Origin: Gemmatimonadetes bacterium 2013_60CM_65_52
GTDB lineage: Bacteria > Gemmatimonadota > Gemmatimonadetes > Gemmatimonadales > Gemmatimonadaceae
Assembly: GCA_002215645.1 (NCBI GenBank)
Contig: NGFI01000012.1
Coordinates: forward strand, 115,258 to 179,257
Length of the DNA stretch: 64,000 nucleotides
Direction of reading: 5' to 3'
Part shown: piece after piece, positions 9,234-17,597 of the stretch
Layout: each line of letters opens with the position of its first letter
Numbering within the stretch: the stretch's first letter is position 1
Position numbers and translations under genes: made by a program
The notes under the pieces: generated by a model
Databases searched by the model: none
What the model saw: the letters and a program-made list of their open reading frames with translations, nothing else
What the model was told of the DNA's origin: nothing

Positions 9234-10219
9234 CTGATTTTACGGAACTCATAGATCTTGCGTCCCAGGCACTTGGCGGAACCGTCATCTCCGCCAACGA
9301 CGAGTTCTTCGCGCCCAAGGAAGGGCTGTTGAAGCCGACGCCAGCAGAATGGCGGGAAGGGGCGTACACGGAGCGCGGCAAATGGATGGACGGATGGGAA
9401 ACCCGCCGCCGCCGAACGCCGGGCCACGACTGGGCAATCATCCACCTTGGCGCACGCGGCGTCGTGCGCGGCGTCGTAATCGACACGAGCTTCTTTCGCG
9501 GCAACTACCCCGAGCGCGCCAGCATCGAAGGGTGTGATCTCGCCGGGACGCCGTCGGCCGCGCAACTCGAGCAGCCGGGCGTGGCCTGGCGCGTCCTGCT
9601 GGGCGAATCGTCGCTGTCGGGCGACGCGCTGAACAAATTCGTCGTCGAGGAAGCACCACCGGTCACGCATCTGAGACTGAACATCTTTCCCGATGGCGGC
9701 GTCGCACGGCTGCGCGTTCACGGCGACGTCAGCCTGTCGCTCGAAGGTCGAACGGGTCTCGTGGATCTCGCCGCCGTGGAGAACGGCGGCTACAGCGTGG
9801 TCTGCAGCGACATGTTCTACGGGCATCGGCAAAACCTCATCATGCCCGGGCGATCCACGTTCATGGGCGACGGCTGGGAGACGAAGCGCCGCCGCGGACC
9901 CGGACATGACTGGACCATCATCAGATTGGGGCACCCTGGCGCGATCGAGCAGATCGAAGTCGATACCGATCACTTCAAGGGCAATGCGCCGGATTCCTGC
10001 ATGATCGAAAGCGCGCATGCACCGGGCGCATCGGCCGAGTCGCTCATCGACGCGAAACGGCCGTGGACGCAGATTCTCCCTTCGACGAAGCTGCAGCCAC
10101 ACGCCCGTCACGCATTCTCGGCCGCTGCGTCTCCGCTCTCGACGCATGCCCGCTTGAACATCTATCCGGATGGCGGCATTGCACGACTGCGTCTCTTCGG
10201 CCGCCTGCCGGCGACATGA
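9230..10219 (+). CDS. alc: Allantoicase
   Basis: A 329-residue protein with two repeated jelly-roll halves, as in known allantoicases. The repeat is easy to see: GWETRRRRTPGHDWAIIHLG in the first half matches GWETKRRRGPGHDWTIIRLG in the second, and each half closes with a RLNIxPDGGxARLR motif. The enzyme hydrolyses allantoate to ureidoglycolate and urea. It overlaps allantoinase by four bases and the OHCU decarboxylase gene by four bases. Its presence shows that this organism uses the urea-releasing branch rather than allantoate amidohydrolase. Confidence 0.94.
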   Translation: MTDFTELIDLASQALGGTVISANDEFFAPKEGLLKPTPAEWREGAYTERGKWMDGWETRRRRTPGHDWAIIHLGARGVVRGVVIDTSFFRGNYPERASIEGCDLAGTPSAAQLEQPGVAWRVLLGESSLSGDALNKFVVEEAPPVTHLRLNIFPDGGVARLRVHGDVSLSLEGRTGLVDLAAVENGGYSVVCSDMFYGHRQNLIMPGRSTFMGDGWETKRRRGPGHDWTIIRLGHPGAIEQIEVDTDHFKGNAPDSCMIESAHAPGASAESLIDAKRPWTQILPSTKLQPHARHAFSAAASPLSTHARLNIYPDGGIARLRLFGRLPAT

Positions 10220-10740
10220 GCGTCACCGTGGCGCAGCTCGACGACTTTCCGGAGACACAGGCGGCATTTCTGCTGGCGGCGTGCTGCGGATCCTCCCGCT
10301 GGGTGGCGAGCATGGTAGCGCGTCGCCCATTCCGTACGCGAGCCGCTGTGCTCGCGGCAGCGGATCAAATGGCGCGGGAGCTTCAGCCGGCCGACTGGAT
10401 CGAGGCGTTCTCGCATCATCCGCGCATTGGCGAACGACAGTCCTCCGTGGCCGTCTCGACGATGGCAAGGGATTGGTCGGCGGATGAGCAGCGCGTCGCG
10501 TCCGACACGGACGACCGAACGCGCCTCGAGCTGGCCGACAGCAGTGCGAAGTACGAGCAGCGCTTCGGTTTTCCATTCATTGTGTGCGCGAGCGGGCGAA
10601 GTGCCGAGGAGCTGCTGGCCGTCCTCGAGGAGCGCCTCGGAAGCAGTTCCGATGCCGAGCTTGCCATTGCTGCAAAGGAGCAGCAACTCATCACGCGACA
10701 GCGGCTCGCTCGGTTGGTACGCGGAACGGAGGAACGGTGA
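10216..10740 (+). CDS. uraD: OHCU decarboxylase
   Basis: A 174-residue enzyme that decarboxylates 2-oxo-4-hydroxy-4-carboxy-5-ureidoimidazoline to (S)-allantoin. The catalytic motif SHHPRIGE sits near residue 75, and the FGFPFIVCASGRSAEELL stretch is typical of the family. The ATG was chosen because it gives the usual length and overlaps the allantoicase stop (ATGA); a longer in-frame extension lies entirely within allantoicase. Its stop overlaps the GTG of the HIU hydrolase gene. UraD and UraH are separate proteins here, whereas some species fuse them. Confidence 0.93.
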   Translation: MSVTVAQLDDFPETQAAFLLAACCGSSRWVASMVARRPFRTRAAVLAAADQMARELQPADWIEAFSHHPRIGERQSSVAVSTMARDWSADEQRVASDTDDRTRLELADSSAKYEQRFGFPFIVCASGRSAEELLAVLEERLGSSSDAELAIAAKEQQLITRQRLARLVRGTEER

Positions 10741-11090
10741 ACGATCGCACCACGATCAGCACGCACGTGCTCGACACAGCGCTCGGCCAGGCGGCACCAG
10801 GAATTTCGGTGATGCTGGAGCGCATCGAGACAGATGGAACGCATCGTCACGTTTCGAGCGGCGTCACCGACGCTGATGGGCGGATCGTCGGTCTCGCGTC
10901 TGCCCATGCAAATCTGCCGGGTGGCAGCTATCGTCTTACCTTCGACATCGAGCCGTATTTTCGCGCGATGCAGCGCGCGACATTCTACACGCGCGTGCAG
11001 GTGGACTTCAGGATCGCCGGCGAACCGCAACATTACCACGTGCCGTTGCTGCTGAGCCCATTTGGCTACTCCACGTACCGCGGCACCTGA
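10737..11090 (+). CDS. uraH: 5-hydroxyisourate hydrolase (transthyretin-like)
   Basis: A 117-residue transthyretin-related protein that hydrolyses 5-hydroxyisourate to OHCU. The N-terminal STHVLDTALGQAAPGI motif and the C-terminal YSTYRGT signature match the family; the usual ending is YRGS, so the last residue is a conservative Ser to Thr change. It starts with a GTG overlapping the OHCU decarboxylase stop. The 28 bases separating it from urate oxidase are the largest gap in this operon. Confidence 0.93.
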   Translation: MNDRTTISTHVLDTALGQAAPGISVMLERIETDGTHRHVSSGVTDADGRIVGLASAHANLPGGSYRLTFDIEPYFRAMQRATFYTRVQVDFRIAGEPQHYHVPLLLSPFGYSTYRGT

Positions 11091-11118
11091 CTAGCGGCCA
11101 ATCCTCGCGAGGGCGGTC

Positions 11119-11958
11119 ATGCTCGGTCACAACAGCTATGGCAAGTCGGGCGTTCGCCTTCTCAAGGTCGAGCGCGCGCATTCGCACCACACCATCCGCG
11201 ATCTCACCGTGGATCTCGCGCTCGAGGGTGATTTTGTTGCCACGCACGTGAAGGGTGACAACACTGCCGTGCTGCCGACAGATACGATGAAGAACGTCGT
11301 CTATGCCAAGGCGCGGGAGCTGACCATTGGCGAGCCAGAAGACTTCGCCGCCGCGTTGGCGACTCACCTGCTCGGCTCGAACACAACCGCCACTGTCGCG
11401 CGAGTGACAGTAGCCGAACACACCTGGCGAAGGCTCGATCTGGCGGGAACGTCGCACGATCACGCGTTCGAGGGAGGAAGCACCGAGCTCCGGATCGCGC
11501 GCGCTCGGGCGGCCAAGGGAGAAGAGTTGGCCCTTTCCGGGGGTATCGATCGGCTGCGCGTCCTCAAGTCGGCGCAATCCGCATTTTCGGGATTTCCCCG
11601 GGACCGGTATACGACACTTCGTGAAACCGAGGATCGCATCCTCGCGACGTCCGTGACCGCCGAGTGGACCTACGCGACGAACACCACGGATTTCGGCGGC
11701 CACTTTCGCGATGTACGTGGTGCGCTGCTCGAGACGTTCGCGCAGCATGACAGCAGATCCGTGCAGCACACGCTCTATGCGATGGGAGAGGCGGCGCTCG
11801 CGCGCTGTGGCGCAATCAGCGAGATCCACATCACCATGCCGAACGCGCACCATCTGCTCGTGGACCTGTCGCCGTTCGCGCTGGAGAATCCGAACGAGAT
11901 CTTCGTGCCGACTTCGGAGCCCTACGGTCTCATTTCCGCGACGATTCGCCGCGGTTGA
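11119..11958 (+). CDS. uox: Urate oxidase (uricase)
   Basis: A 279-residue cofactor-independent urate oxidase that converts urate and O2 to 5-hydroxyisourate and peroxide. It has the YGKSGVRLLKVER N-terminal motif with the catalytic lysine, the LPTDTMKNVVY segment with the catalytic threonine, and the HITMPNAHHLLVDL motif near the C-terminus that supplies the active-site histidine and neighbours. It is the last gene of the rightward purine operon. With the UraH and UraD genes just upstream, the three-step conversion of urate to S-allantoin is complete. Confidence 0.93.
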   Translation: MLGHNSYGKSGVRLLKVERAHSHHTIRDLTVDLALEGDFVATHVKGDNTAVLPTDTMKNVVYAKARELTIGEPEDFAAALATHLLGSNTTATVARVTVAEHTWRRLDLAGTSHDHAFEGGSTELRIARARAAKGEELALSGGIDRLRVLKSAQSAFSGFPRDRYTTLRETEDRILATSVTAEWTYATNTTDFGGHFRDVRGALLETFAQHDSRSVQHTLYAMGEAALARCGAISEIHITMPNAHHLLVDLSPFALENPNEIFVPTSEPYGLISATIRRG

Positions 11959-12085
11959 GTGCGGGCGCGGTGGCTCGACACTTACTCAGGGCGTCACACG
12001 TACGGTATTGTTAGCGGCCGTGCATCCGGCCGGTGTACCCAGCCCTCATGGATCGTGCGCGCCTTCGGGCGCGGCGTCTCTTCAT

Positions 12086-12466
12086 ATGACTTCGCTCAAG
12101 CGTTCGTCCGCAGTTCCCCTCGCGCTCGTTCCCGCGCTTTCCTCGGTGGTCGCGTGTGGGCCGTCTCAACCACAGATGGTGTCCGGCGTCGATCCCTGCC
12201 TGCCGCAGGTGTACAACGAGGTCGCCTGTCAGTACGCCACGCAGCATCAGGGCTATTACTACGGCGGCATGTGGTATCACCACGTCTACGCCATGCCGTT
12301 CATCTACTATCACAACGGCTATTCGGGCTACGTCGGCGGAGGCGGGCGCGTTCGCTCGCTGGGGGCAGGCGCATACGAGCCCCATATCGGTTCAGGCGCC
12401 CGCACGACCGTAGTTCGGGGCGGATTCGGCGGAATAGGCGGCGCGCGCGGCTTCAGCGGAAGCTGA
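12086..12466 (+). CDS. YgiB/DUF1190-like small secreted protein
   Basis: A 126-residue protein with an N-terminal hydrophobic signal ending LSSVVACGPS, probably a lipoprotein. A tyrosine- and glycine-rich middle follows (QHQGYYYGGMWYHH), and the C-terminus contains TTVVRGGFGG. That ending resembles the TTVTRGGFG tail of Escherichia coli YgiB, and the next gene, one base downstream, is a YgiC-like ATP-grasp ligase. The YgiB-YgiC gene order is therefore conserved although the body of the protein has diverged. The function of YgiB proteins is not established. The assignment rests on the tail motif plus context, so it is moderate. Confidence 0.65.
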   Translation: MTSLKRSSAVPLALVPALSSVVACGPSQPQMVSGVDPCLPQVYNEVACQYATQHQGYYYGGMWYHHVYAMPFIYYHNGYSGYVGGGGRVRSLGAGAYEPHIGSGARTTVVRGGFGGIGGARGFSGS

Positions 12467-12467
12467 C

Positions 12468-13607
12468 ATGCAGCGCATCGCAAGCACGCCACGTCCCGAT
12501 TGGCAGCACGTCGTCGAGACGCGGGGGCTGAAGTGGCATACCGGCCAGACGCCGTACTGGTCCGAGGAAGCCTACTATCAGTTTTCCACGGAGCAGATCG
12601 AGACCATCGAGCGTGCCACCAACGAGCTGCACGCGCGCTGCCTGGATGCCGTCCAGCACGTCATCGACGAAAAACGGTATGCGGAGCTCCGCATTCCAGA
12701 CCACGCCGTCCCTCTCATCACGAAGAGCTGGGAGGCAGAACCGCCGTCCGTGTACGGCCGTTTCGATCTCGCCTACGATGGTACGTCGCCGCCGAAGATG
12801 CTCGAGTACAACGCGGACACGCCGACCTCACTGCTCGAGGCATCCGTCATTCAGTGGGACTGGCTCCAGGCACAACATCCGGGCGCCGACCAGTTCAATT
12901 CCATGCACGAAAAACTGGTCGCCTACTGGCAGTCCGTCGCCGACGATCTCGAGCGCATCGGAGCGCTAGGTCCCCTCGTGCACTTTGCGTCCATCGACGA
13001 CCTCGAGGACGGCATGACTGCCGCGTATCTCGCGGAGACAGCGGGCCAGGCTGGCTTGCAGGTGAAACTGCTGGCGATGGAGGACGTCGGCTGGGATCCG
13101 CAAGCGCGCGAATTCTGCGACCGGGAGGACGCAAGCGTCGCCACGCTGTTCAAGCTCTATCCCTGGGAGTGGCTCATGCACGAGCCCTTTGCCGAGCACA
13201 TCAAGGTGGCGGACACCGTGATGATCGAGCCGGCGTGGAAGATGGTCCTCTCGAACAAGGGGATACTTCCGATTCTCTGGGAGCTGTTTCCCGGCCACGG
13301 CAATCTGCTGGCCGCATACTTCGACGAGCCGCATGGCATGTTCGAGTACGCCAGAAAGCCGCTGCTCTCGCGCGAGGGCGCGAACGTCACCGTGCACACG
13401 ATGAAGGAGCACGTGGAGTCCACGGGCGAATATGGCGCCGAAGGATACGTGTTCCAGGAACTCGCGCCGATTCCGGACATCGACGGCAAACGCCCGATCA
13501 TCGGCAGTTGGATGATCGGCCAGGAGGCGGCTGGCATGGGGATTCGTGAGGGGGACGGCTGGGTCACGGGCAACACGTCTCGTTTCGTACCCCATCTGTT
13601 TCGCTAA
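12468..13607 (+). CDS. Glutathionylspermidine synthase-family ATP-grasp ligase (YgiC-like)
   Basis: A 379-residue protein matching the C-terminal synthetase domain of glutathionylspermidine synthase, as in stand-alone YgiC and YjfC. Characteristic segments are WHTGQTPYWSEEAYYQF, KMLEYNADTPTSLLEA, LFKLYPWEWL, EPAWKMVLSNKGILPILWE and GYVFQELAPIP. The ATP-grasp residues lie in the second half. Stand-alone members do not necessarily make glutathionylspermidine; their substrate is unknown, so this should not be read as evidence for that metabolite. It is translationally adjacent to the YgiB-like gene. Confidence 0.88.
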   Translation: MQRIASTPRPDWQHVVETRGLKWHTGQTPYWSEEAYYQFSTEQIETIERATNELHARCLDAVQHVIDEKRYAELRIPDHAVPLITKSWEAEPPSVYGRFDLAYDGTSPPKMLEYNADTPTSLLEASVIQWDWLQAQHPGADQFNSMHEKLVAYWQSVADDLERIGALGPLVHFASIDDLEDGMTAAYLAETAGQAGLQVKLLAMEDVGWDPQAREFCDREDASVATLFKLYPWEWLMHEPFAEHIKVADTVMIEPAWKMVLSNKGILPILWELFPGHGNLLAAYFDEPHGMFEYARKPLLSREGANVTVHTMKEHVESTGEYGAEGYVFQELAPIPDIDGKRPIIGSWMIGQEAAGMGIREGDGWVTGNTSRFVPHLFR

Positions 13608-13666
13608 GGCCGAAAGCATGCATCGGGCTCAACGGTCACTGGTGTAAGGGCCGTTTACCGGGTATC

Positions 13667-14017
13667 ATGCGCATCGTGACCCGTCCTTTCGTCCTCCGGC
13701 TCGGCTACCTGCTCGCCGCAGTGCTGCAATTTGCGCTGCCGGCGGTCGCGTCCATTGCGGACGCAGTCGAGGAGACAGAAGGGCGTGCGGTTCGGTGCCA
13801 TGTGGAGGCATATGGCAGCCAAGCGCACCGCGTGCATCCGGAAGACTGCGTACTGTGCGGCGCTTTGTCGCATGGCGCGTCTCCAAGCACGCAGGTCGCG
13901 CTCCGCGCGCCCATCGTGCGGGCGATTCAGGCCCGTGTTGCCGCAGCGACTCGCTCGCACCATGGCGCGCGTTTGGCCGGCGACCCCCTGCAGCGTGCGC
14001 CACCGACTCTGAGCTGA
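13667..14017 (+). CDS. Small secreted/membrane protein with an HPEDCVLC motif
   Basis: A 116-residue protein with one N-terminal hydrophobic segment (LGYLLAAVLQFALPAVASI), a likely signal or anchor. A short conserved-looking stretch follows, with a histidine (CHVEAYG) and HPEDCVLCGAL. The paired cysteines with a nearby histidine suggest metal binding, but no named family is recognised. The C-terminal third is low in complexity and may be disordered. It lies just upstream of a TonB-dependent receptor on the same strand, so it may act with that receptor, for example in metal handling; this is inference. Confidence 0.55.
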   Translation: MRIVTRPFVLRLGYLLAAVLQFALPAVASIADAVEETEGRAVRCHVEAYGSQAHRVHPEDCVLCGALSHGASPSTQVALRAPIVRAIQARVAAATRSHHGARLAGDPLQRAPPTLS

Positions 14018-14021
14018 GTCC

Positions 14022-14080
14022 GGCGCCCTTGGGCGCCCGAACAACTCAATTCGAGGGGCGGAGGCACGATTCCTCCGCCC
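14022..14080 (+). terminator. Two adjacent GC-rich hairpins
   Basis: Two perfect inverted repeats lie between the small secreted protein gene and the receptor gene. The first is GGCGCCC-TT-GGGCGCC at 14022-14037. The second is GGGCGGAGG-loop-CCTCCGCCC, with arms at 14056-14064 and 14072-14080. No clear T tract follows either stem, so they could be a weak terminator for the upstream gene or a leader structure of the receptor mRNA. Confidence 0.5.
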
Positions 14081-14137
14081 GCGCATGCCGGTGAACCGTC
14101 CCGCGTGTGCTCACCGCACATTCAGCTCATGGCGTTC

Positions 14138-16525
14138 ATGTCACAGCTCATTTCGATGTTCTCGCGCACCACGCTTCGATTGGTTGCGCTTCTTCTCTGT
14201 CTTACCGCCTCGCGAGCGTTTGCACTTTCCGCCACGGCGGAGCCGCCTCCCGCGACCGATCTGTTCGGTGCGGTCACCGACAGCCTGACCGGCCGTCCCA
14301 TCGGCAGCGCGCAAGTGTCCGTCATGCAAGGCACACGGATCGTCGTGAATACCACCACGGACGATTTTGGCCGGTATCGTGTCCACAACCTCGACGCCGG
14401 CTCATACACGGTGAGCGTCCACGCACTCGGCTTCCGGGCGCAAGGGCGTAACGTCACCATCACCGGCACTGCCGGCTCGACGCAGGTGAATTTCACGCTC
14501 GGCACCGTGGTGCTGAATCTCGAGGCGGTCGAGGTACACGCGACGACGCCCATCGCGGTGAACACGCGGACCGGCGATCAGGTATTCAATCAGAACGAGT
14601 ATCACGGCGCCCCGACGGCGACGACGTCACAGATCCTTCAGCAGTCCATCGCGGGTGCCGTGCGCGCTCCGACCGGTGAGGTCCACATCCGGGGGCAGCA
14701 CGCTGAGTACACCTATTATGTCGACGGCATTCCCGTGCCGGCCGGCATCTCCGGCAGCCTCAACGAGCTCTTCGATCCGCAGGTCGTGAATCAGATCAGC
14801 TTCCAGACCGGAGGCTGGGACGCGGAGTACGGCAACAAGAACACCGCGGTCGTCAACGTGTCGACCAAGATTCCCGCCGGCGGATTCCACGCGGATGCGT
14901 CCGCATTCGGCGGAAGCTTTGGCACGCAGGGCCAGGCGCTCAGCTTGAGCACCAATGAAGGGCGTCTCGGTCTCTTCGGGTCGTTCTCCCGGCAAGTCAC
15001 CGACATGCGGCGCGAGCCGGTCGCGTTCGATACCACCACGTTCGTGGCGAACAACTTCCACAACCACGGCGAGGATCTCTTCGGGTTTGGCAAGGCGTCG
15101 TACTCGCTCAGCACCACGGACGTCTTCAACGTCGACGCCAACTGGTCGCGCACGACCTTCCAGGTGCCGTTCGATCCATTGGTCGTCGCACAGTCGGACG
15201 ACAGCCAGCAGGACATCAATGCATTTCTGAACTTTGGTTGGCGTCACCAGTTCGGGGGCATCGTGGCGCCCACGAAGTCGGCTGACACCGAGATGGCACA
15301 GCCCTCGGAGCTCTTTACGGGTCTGTTCTACCGGCACGGAAGCCTCAACTACACGCCGGGTGCGCAGGACGAGCCGCAGTTCTTCTTCTTCCCCGACACC
15401 ACCAACCCGTACAACGTGCGGGAGGCGCGCAGTTTCAACATCCTTGGCGCAAAGGTGGACTACCTCTACAACTTCGCGTCGGAGCTGCAGTTCAAGACCG
15501 GCGTGCTCGTTCAGCACACCAGCGGCACCGAGAACTTCACGACGGTCGATGCGTCAGGACGGGCGGGCCCGGCGTCGCAGTCGACGCTCAACGGCAGCGA
15601 TGTCGGTGGCTACGCGCAGATCGCCTATGCGCCCTTCGAGAAAATCGAAATTCGTGCTGGCGCGCGCTACGACGCGCACACGGCTCCGTTTGCCGGAACG
15701 CAGTCGCAGCTCAGCCCGCGCATTCGCCTCAACTTCTATCCGGGCGCCGCGACGACGCTGTACGCGTACTACGGCCGCCTGTTCATGCCCACCAACGTCG
15801 AAGAGCTGCGCACGATCACCAATTCGACGCAAGGCACAGCTGCCGAGCCGACGCTTCCGGAGCGCGACCACTTTCTCGAGGGCGGCATCATCCACCGGTT
15901 CCCCGTGGCGGGCATCGTCGCCAAGCTGTCGGGTTATTACAAGCAGAGCGAGCCTGGCGTGGACGACGGGACCATTCCCGGCACGGCCATCGTCACGGCG
16001 GTCAACATTCACAGAGTGTACGTCAACGGGCTCGAGGGCGTGCTCGAGGTTCGTCCCAATGGTCCCTTCTCCGGGTATGTGAACGTCGCACTCTCACATG
16101 CGTACGGGCACGGTCCCGTCACAGGCGGCTTCTTCCCAGCCGCCGACCCCGTCGGCTATTTCGATCTCGACCACGACCAGCGTCTCTCCATCGTTGGCAG
16201 TGGCACCTACACCGTCAGCCAGTTCTTCCTCAACGCGACGGCGATCTACGGATCGGGGCTGACGAACGGCAAGACGCTCGACGACGTTGGCCACCCCTTC
16301 GGAACGGGCTTCCTCGATTTCAACAAGGAGTTCAAGGTCGATCCGTCCACCATCGTGAATGCCAGTGCGGGATACACGTTCGTTGCCGGACAAACGCTGG
16401 TACGTCCGCAGATATACGTAGACAACCTGTTCGACAGGCACTACCTGCTGAAGGGTGCGTTCTTCAGCGCCGCACAGGTGGGCAGGCCGAGAAGCGTGCA
16501 GGTACGCCTGAGTTTGAGCATCTGA
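14138..16525 (+). CDS. TonB-dependent receptor with N-terminal carboxypeptidase-regulatory-like domain
   Basis: An outer-membrane receptor of about 795 residues. After the signal peptide (LRLVALLLCLTASRAFA) comes a CarboxypepD-reg-like domain (LFGAVTDSLTGRPIGSAQVS). Next is a plug domain with VHIRGQHAEYTYYVDGIPVP and EYGNKNTAVVNV, and a long beta-barrel ending in an aromatic-rich strand with IYVDNLFDRHYL. Such receptors import siderophores, metals, vitamins or glycans using TonB energy; this one has no diagnostic substrate signature. No SusD-like partner is adjacent. ATGs at 14129 and 14156 are also possible starts because no strong ribosome-binding site decides between them. Confidence 0.85.
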   Translation: MSQLISMFSRTTLRLVALLLCLTASRAFALSATAEPPPATDLFGAVTDSLTGRPIGSAQVSVMQGTRIVVNTTTDDFGRYRVHNLDAGSYTVSVHALGFRAQGRNVTITGTAGSTQVNFTLGTVVLNLEAVEVHATTPIAVNTRTGDQVFNQNEYHGAPTATTSQILQQSIAGAVRAPTGEVHIRGQHAEYTYYVDGIPVPAGISGSLNELFDPQVVNQISFQTGGWDAEYGNKNTAVVNVSTKIPAGGFHADASAFGGSFGTQGQALSLSTNEGRLGLFGSFSRQVTDMRREPVAFDTTTFVANNFHNHGEDLFGFGKASYSLSTTDVFNVDANWSRTTFQVPFDPLVVAQSDDSQQDINAFLNFGWRHQFGGIVAPTKSADTEMAQPSELFTGLFYRHGSLNYTPGAQDEPQFFFFPDTTNPYNVREARSFNILGAKVDYLYNFASELQFKTGVLVQHTSGTENFTTVDASGRAGPASQSTLNGSDVGGYAQIAYAPFEKIEIRAGARYDAHTAPFAGTQSQLSPRIRLNFYPGAATTLYAYYGRLFMPTNVEELRTITNSTQGTAAEPTLPERDHFLEGGIIHRFPVAGIVAKLSGYYKQSEPGVDDGTIPGTAIVTAVNIHRVYVNGLEGVLEVRPNGPFSGYVNVALSHAYGHGPVTGGFFPAADPVGYFDLDHDQRLSIVGSGTYTVSQFFLNATAIYGSGLTNGKTLDDVGHPFGTGFLDFNKEFKVDPSTIVNASAGYTFVAGQTLVRPQIYVDNLFDRHYLLKGAFFSAAQVGRPRSVQVRLSLSI

Positions 16526-16587
16526 CGTCGAGCGTTTCCAGAACAGGCTGACGGAGATTCAGCCAGAATAGAACCAATCGGGCGATC

Positions 16588-16636
16588 GGGGAGTATTGAA
16601 TGTGCAGGCTGTTGCCGCGCACATTCGATACTCCCC
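16588..16636. terminator. 18-bp inverted repeat between receptor gene and msrA
   Basis: Arms at 16588-16605 (GGGGAGTATTGAATGTGC) and 16619-16636 match at 17 of 18 positions around a 13-base spacer. The mismatch is G:T compatible, so the RNA stem would be almost perfect. No T run follows. It may terminate the receptor transcript, or its DNA dyad may be an operator close to the msrA start 16 bases downstream. Confidence 0.6.
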
Positions 16637-16651
16637 GTTCCGCTTCCGACC

Positions 16652-17287
16652 ATGATCAAGCGTCTCCTCAGCGCATTGGCACTGTTGCCCCTCGTCGCCG
16701 CACCTGGCAGGGCTGCGCCCGTGCCTCGGCCTTCTCCACTCGATACGGTTGTGTTCGCCGGAGGCTGCTTCTGGGGCGTGCAAGCGGTTTTCCAGCACGT
16801 CAACGGCGTCGTGGCTGCCACATCCGGCTATGCGGGCGGCGCCACCGTGAAGCCGAACTACGAGGACGTCAGCACCGGCAGCACCGGGCATGCGGAGTCC
16901 GTGCGTGTGGTCTACGATCCGGCCAAGGTGTCGTTCGACAAGCTGCTCGAGGTGTTCTTCACCGTCGCGCACGACCCCACGCAGCTCAATCGCCAGGGCC
17001 CGGACCATGGCACCCAGTATCGTTCCGCGCTCTTCTACACGAGTGACGCGCAGCGGGCGGCGACGCAGGCGTACATCGCCGAGCTCCAGAAGACCGGCGC
17101 GGTTCGAGGTGCGGTCGTCACGCAGGTCGCGCCTCTCCGGGGATTCTTCGTTGCGGAGGCCTATCACCAGGACTATGCCACGCTGCACCCCGATCAGCCG
17201 TACATCGTCTATAACGACGCGCCGAAGATCGCAGCCCTGAAGAAGCACTATACGTCACTCTGGACGGACAAGCTCGCCGCGCACTGA
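16652..17287 (+). CDS. msrA: Secreted peptide-methionine (S)-S-oxide reductase
   Basis: A 211-residue MsrA carrying an N-terminal signal peptide (MIKRLLSALALLPLVAAPGRA), so it acts outside the cytoplasm. The catalytic GGCFWG motif is at about residue 37, followed by the typical VVAATSGYAGG, GHAESVRVVYDP, GPDHGTQYRSALFY and EAYHQDY segments. MsrA reduces methionine sulfoxide in oxidised proteins. An exported copy implies a periplasmic repair role, and it would need an electron donor system not seen in this window. It is close to the usual size for a single-domain MsrA; no MsrB is fused. Confidence 0.93.
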   Translation: MIKRLLSALALLPLVAAPGRAAPVPRPSPLDTVVFAGGCFWGVQAVFQHVNGVVAATSGYAGGATVKPNYEDVSTGSTGHAESVRVVYDPAKVSFDKLLEVFFTVAHDPTQLNRQGPDHGTQYRSALFYTSDAQRAATQAYIAELQKTGAVRGAVVTQVAPLRGFFVAEAYHQDYATLHPDQPYIVYNDAPKIAALKKHYTSLWTDKLAAH

Positions 17288-17305
17288 GGCGAGCTGGCTT
17301 CTCGG

Positions 17306-17566
17306 TTACAGGCTGCTGGGACCGAGCTCCCCGCCGAGCAGTGTGATGACGTCAACCGGCACGCCCGAGAGGCGGCTGTGCTCCCACACCGCCTCCTCGT
17401 TCGGCGCATCGTACTCGCAGAAGGAGTGGCGCCCGTCGGCGGTGAGATGGCTTCGCACCCAGGTGATTCCCAACTGATTGCACACCTTGGTGCTCGTCAC
17501 CCGCACGCCCTCGAGCTGCTCGGGCGTAAGGGGCGGCAACGTGCGCGTAATCATGTAGCGTGGCAT
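17306..17566 (-). CDS. DUF4242 small protein
   Basis: An 86-residue cytoplasmic protein of the DUF4242 type: it starts MPRYMITRTLPPLTPEQL and continues GITWVRSHLTADGRHSFCEYDAPNEEAVWEHSR, with the family's conserved Trp, His, Cys and Glu positions. The fold is a small ferredoxin-like domain, and some relatives are annotated as nickel-responsive, but no function is established. It lies 31 bases downstream of the kinase gene in the same direction and could be the last member of that operon. Confidence 0.78.
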   Translation of the reverse strand: MPRYMITRTLPPLTPEQLEGVRVTSTKVCNQLGITWVRSHLTADGRHSFCEYDAPNEEAVWEHSRLSGVPVDVITLLGGELGPSSL

Positions 17567-17597
17567 GCCATGAGCATGCGCTGATCAAGGTGCTTTG

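Noticed and set aside
12500..13549. A 349-codon frame within the glutathionylspermidine-synthase-like gene
   Set aside because: Arg-rich shifted frame of a clear homologue.
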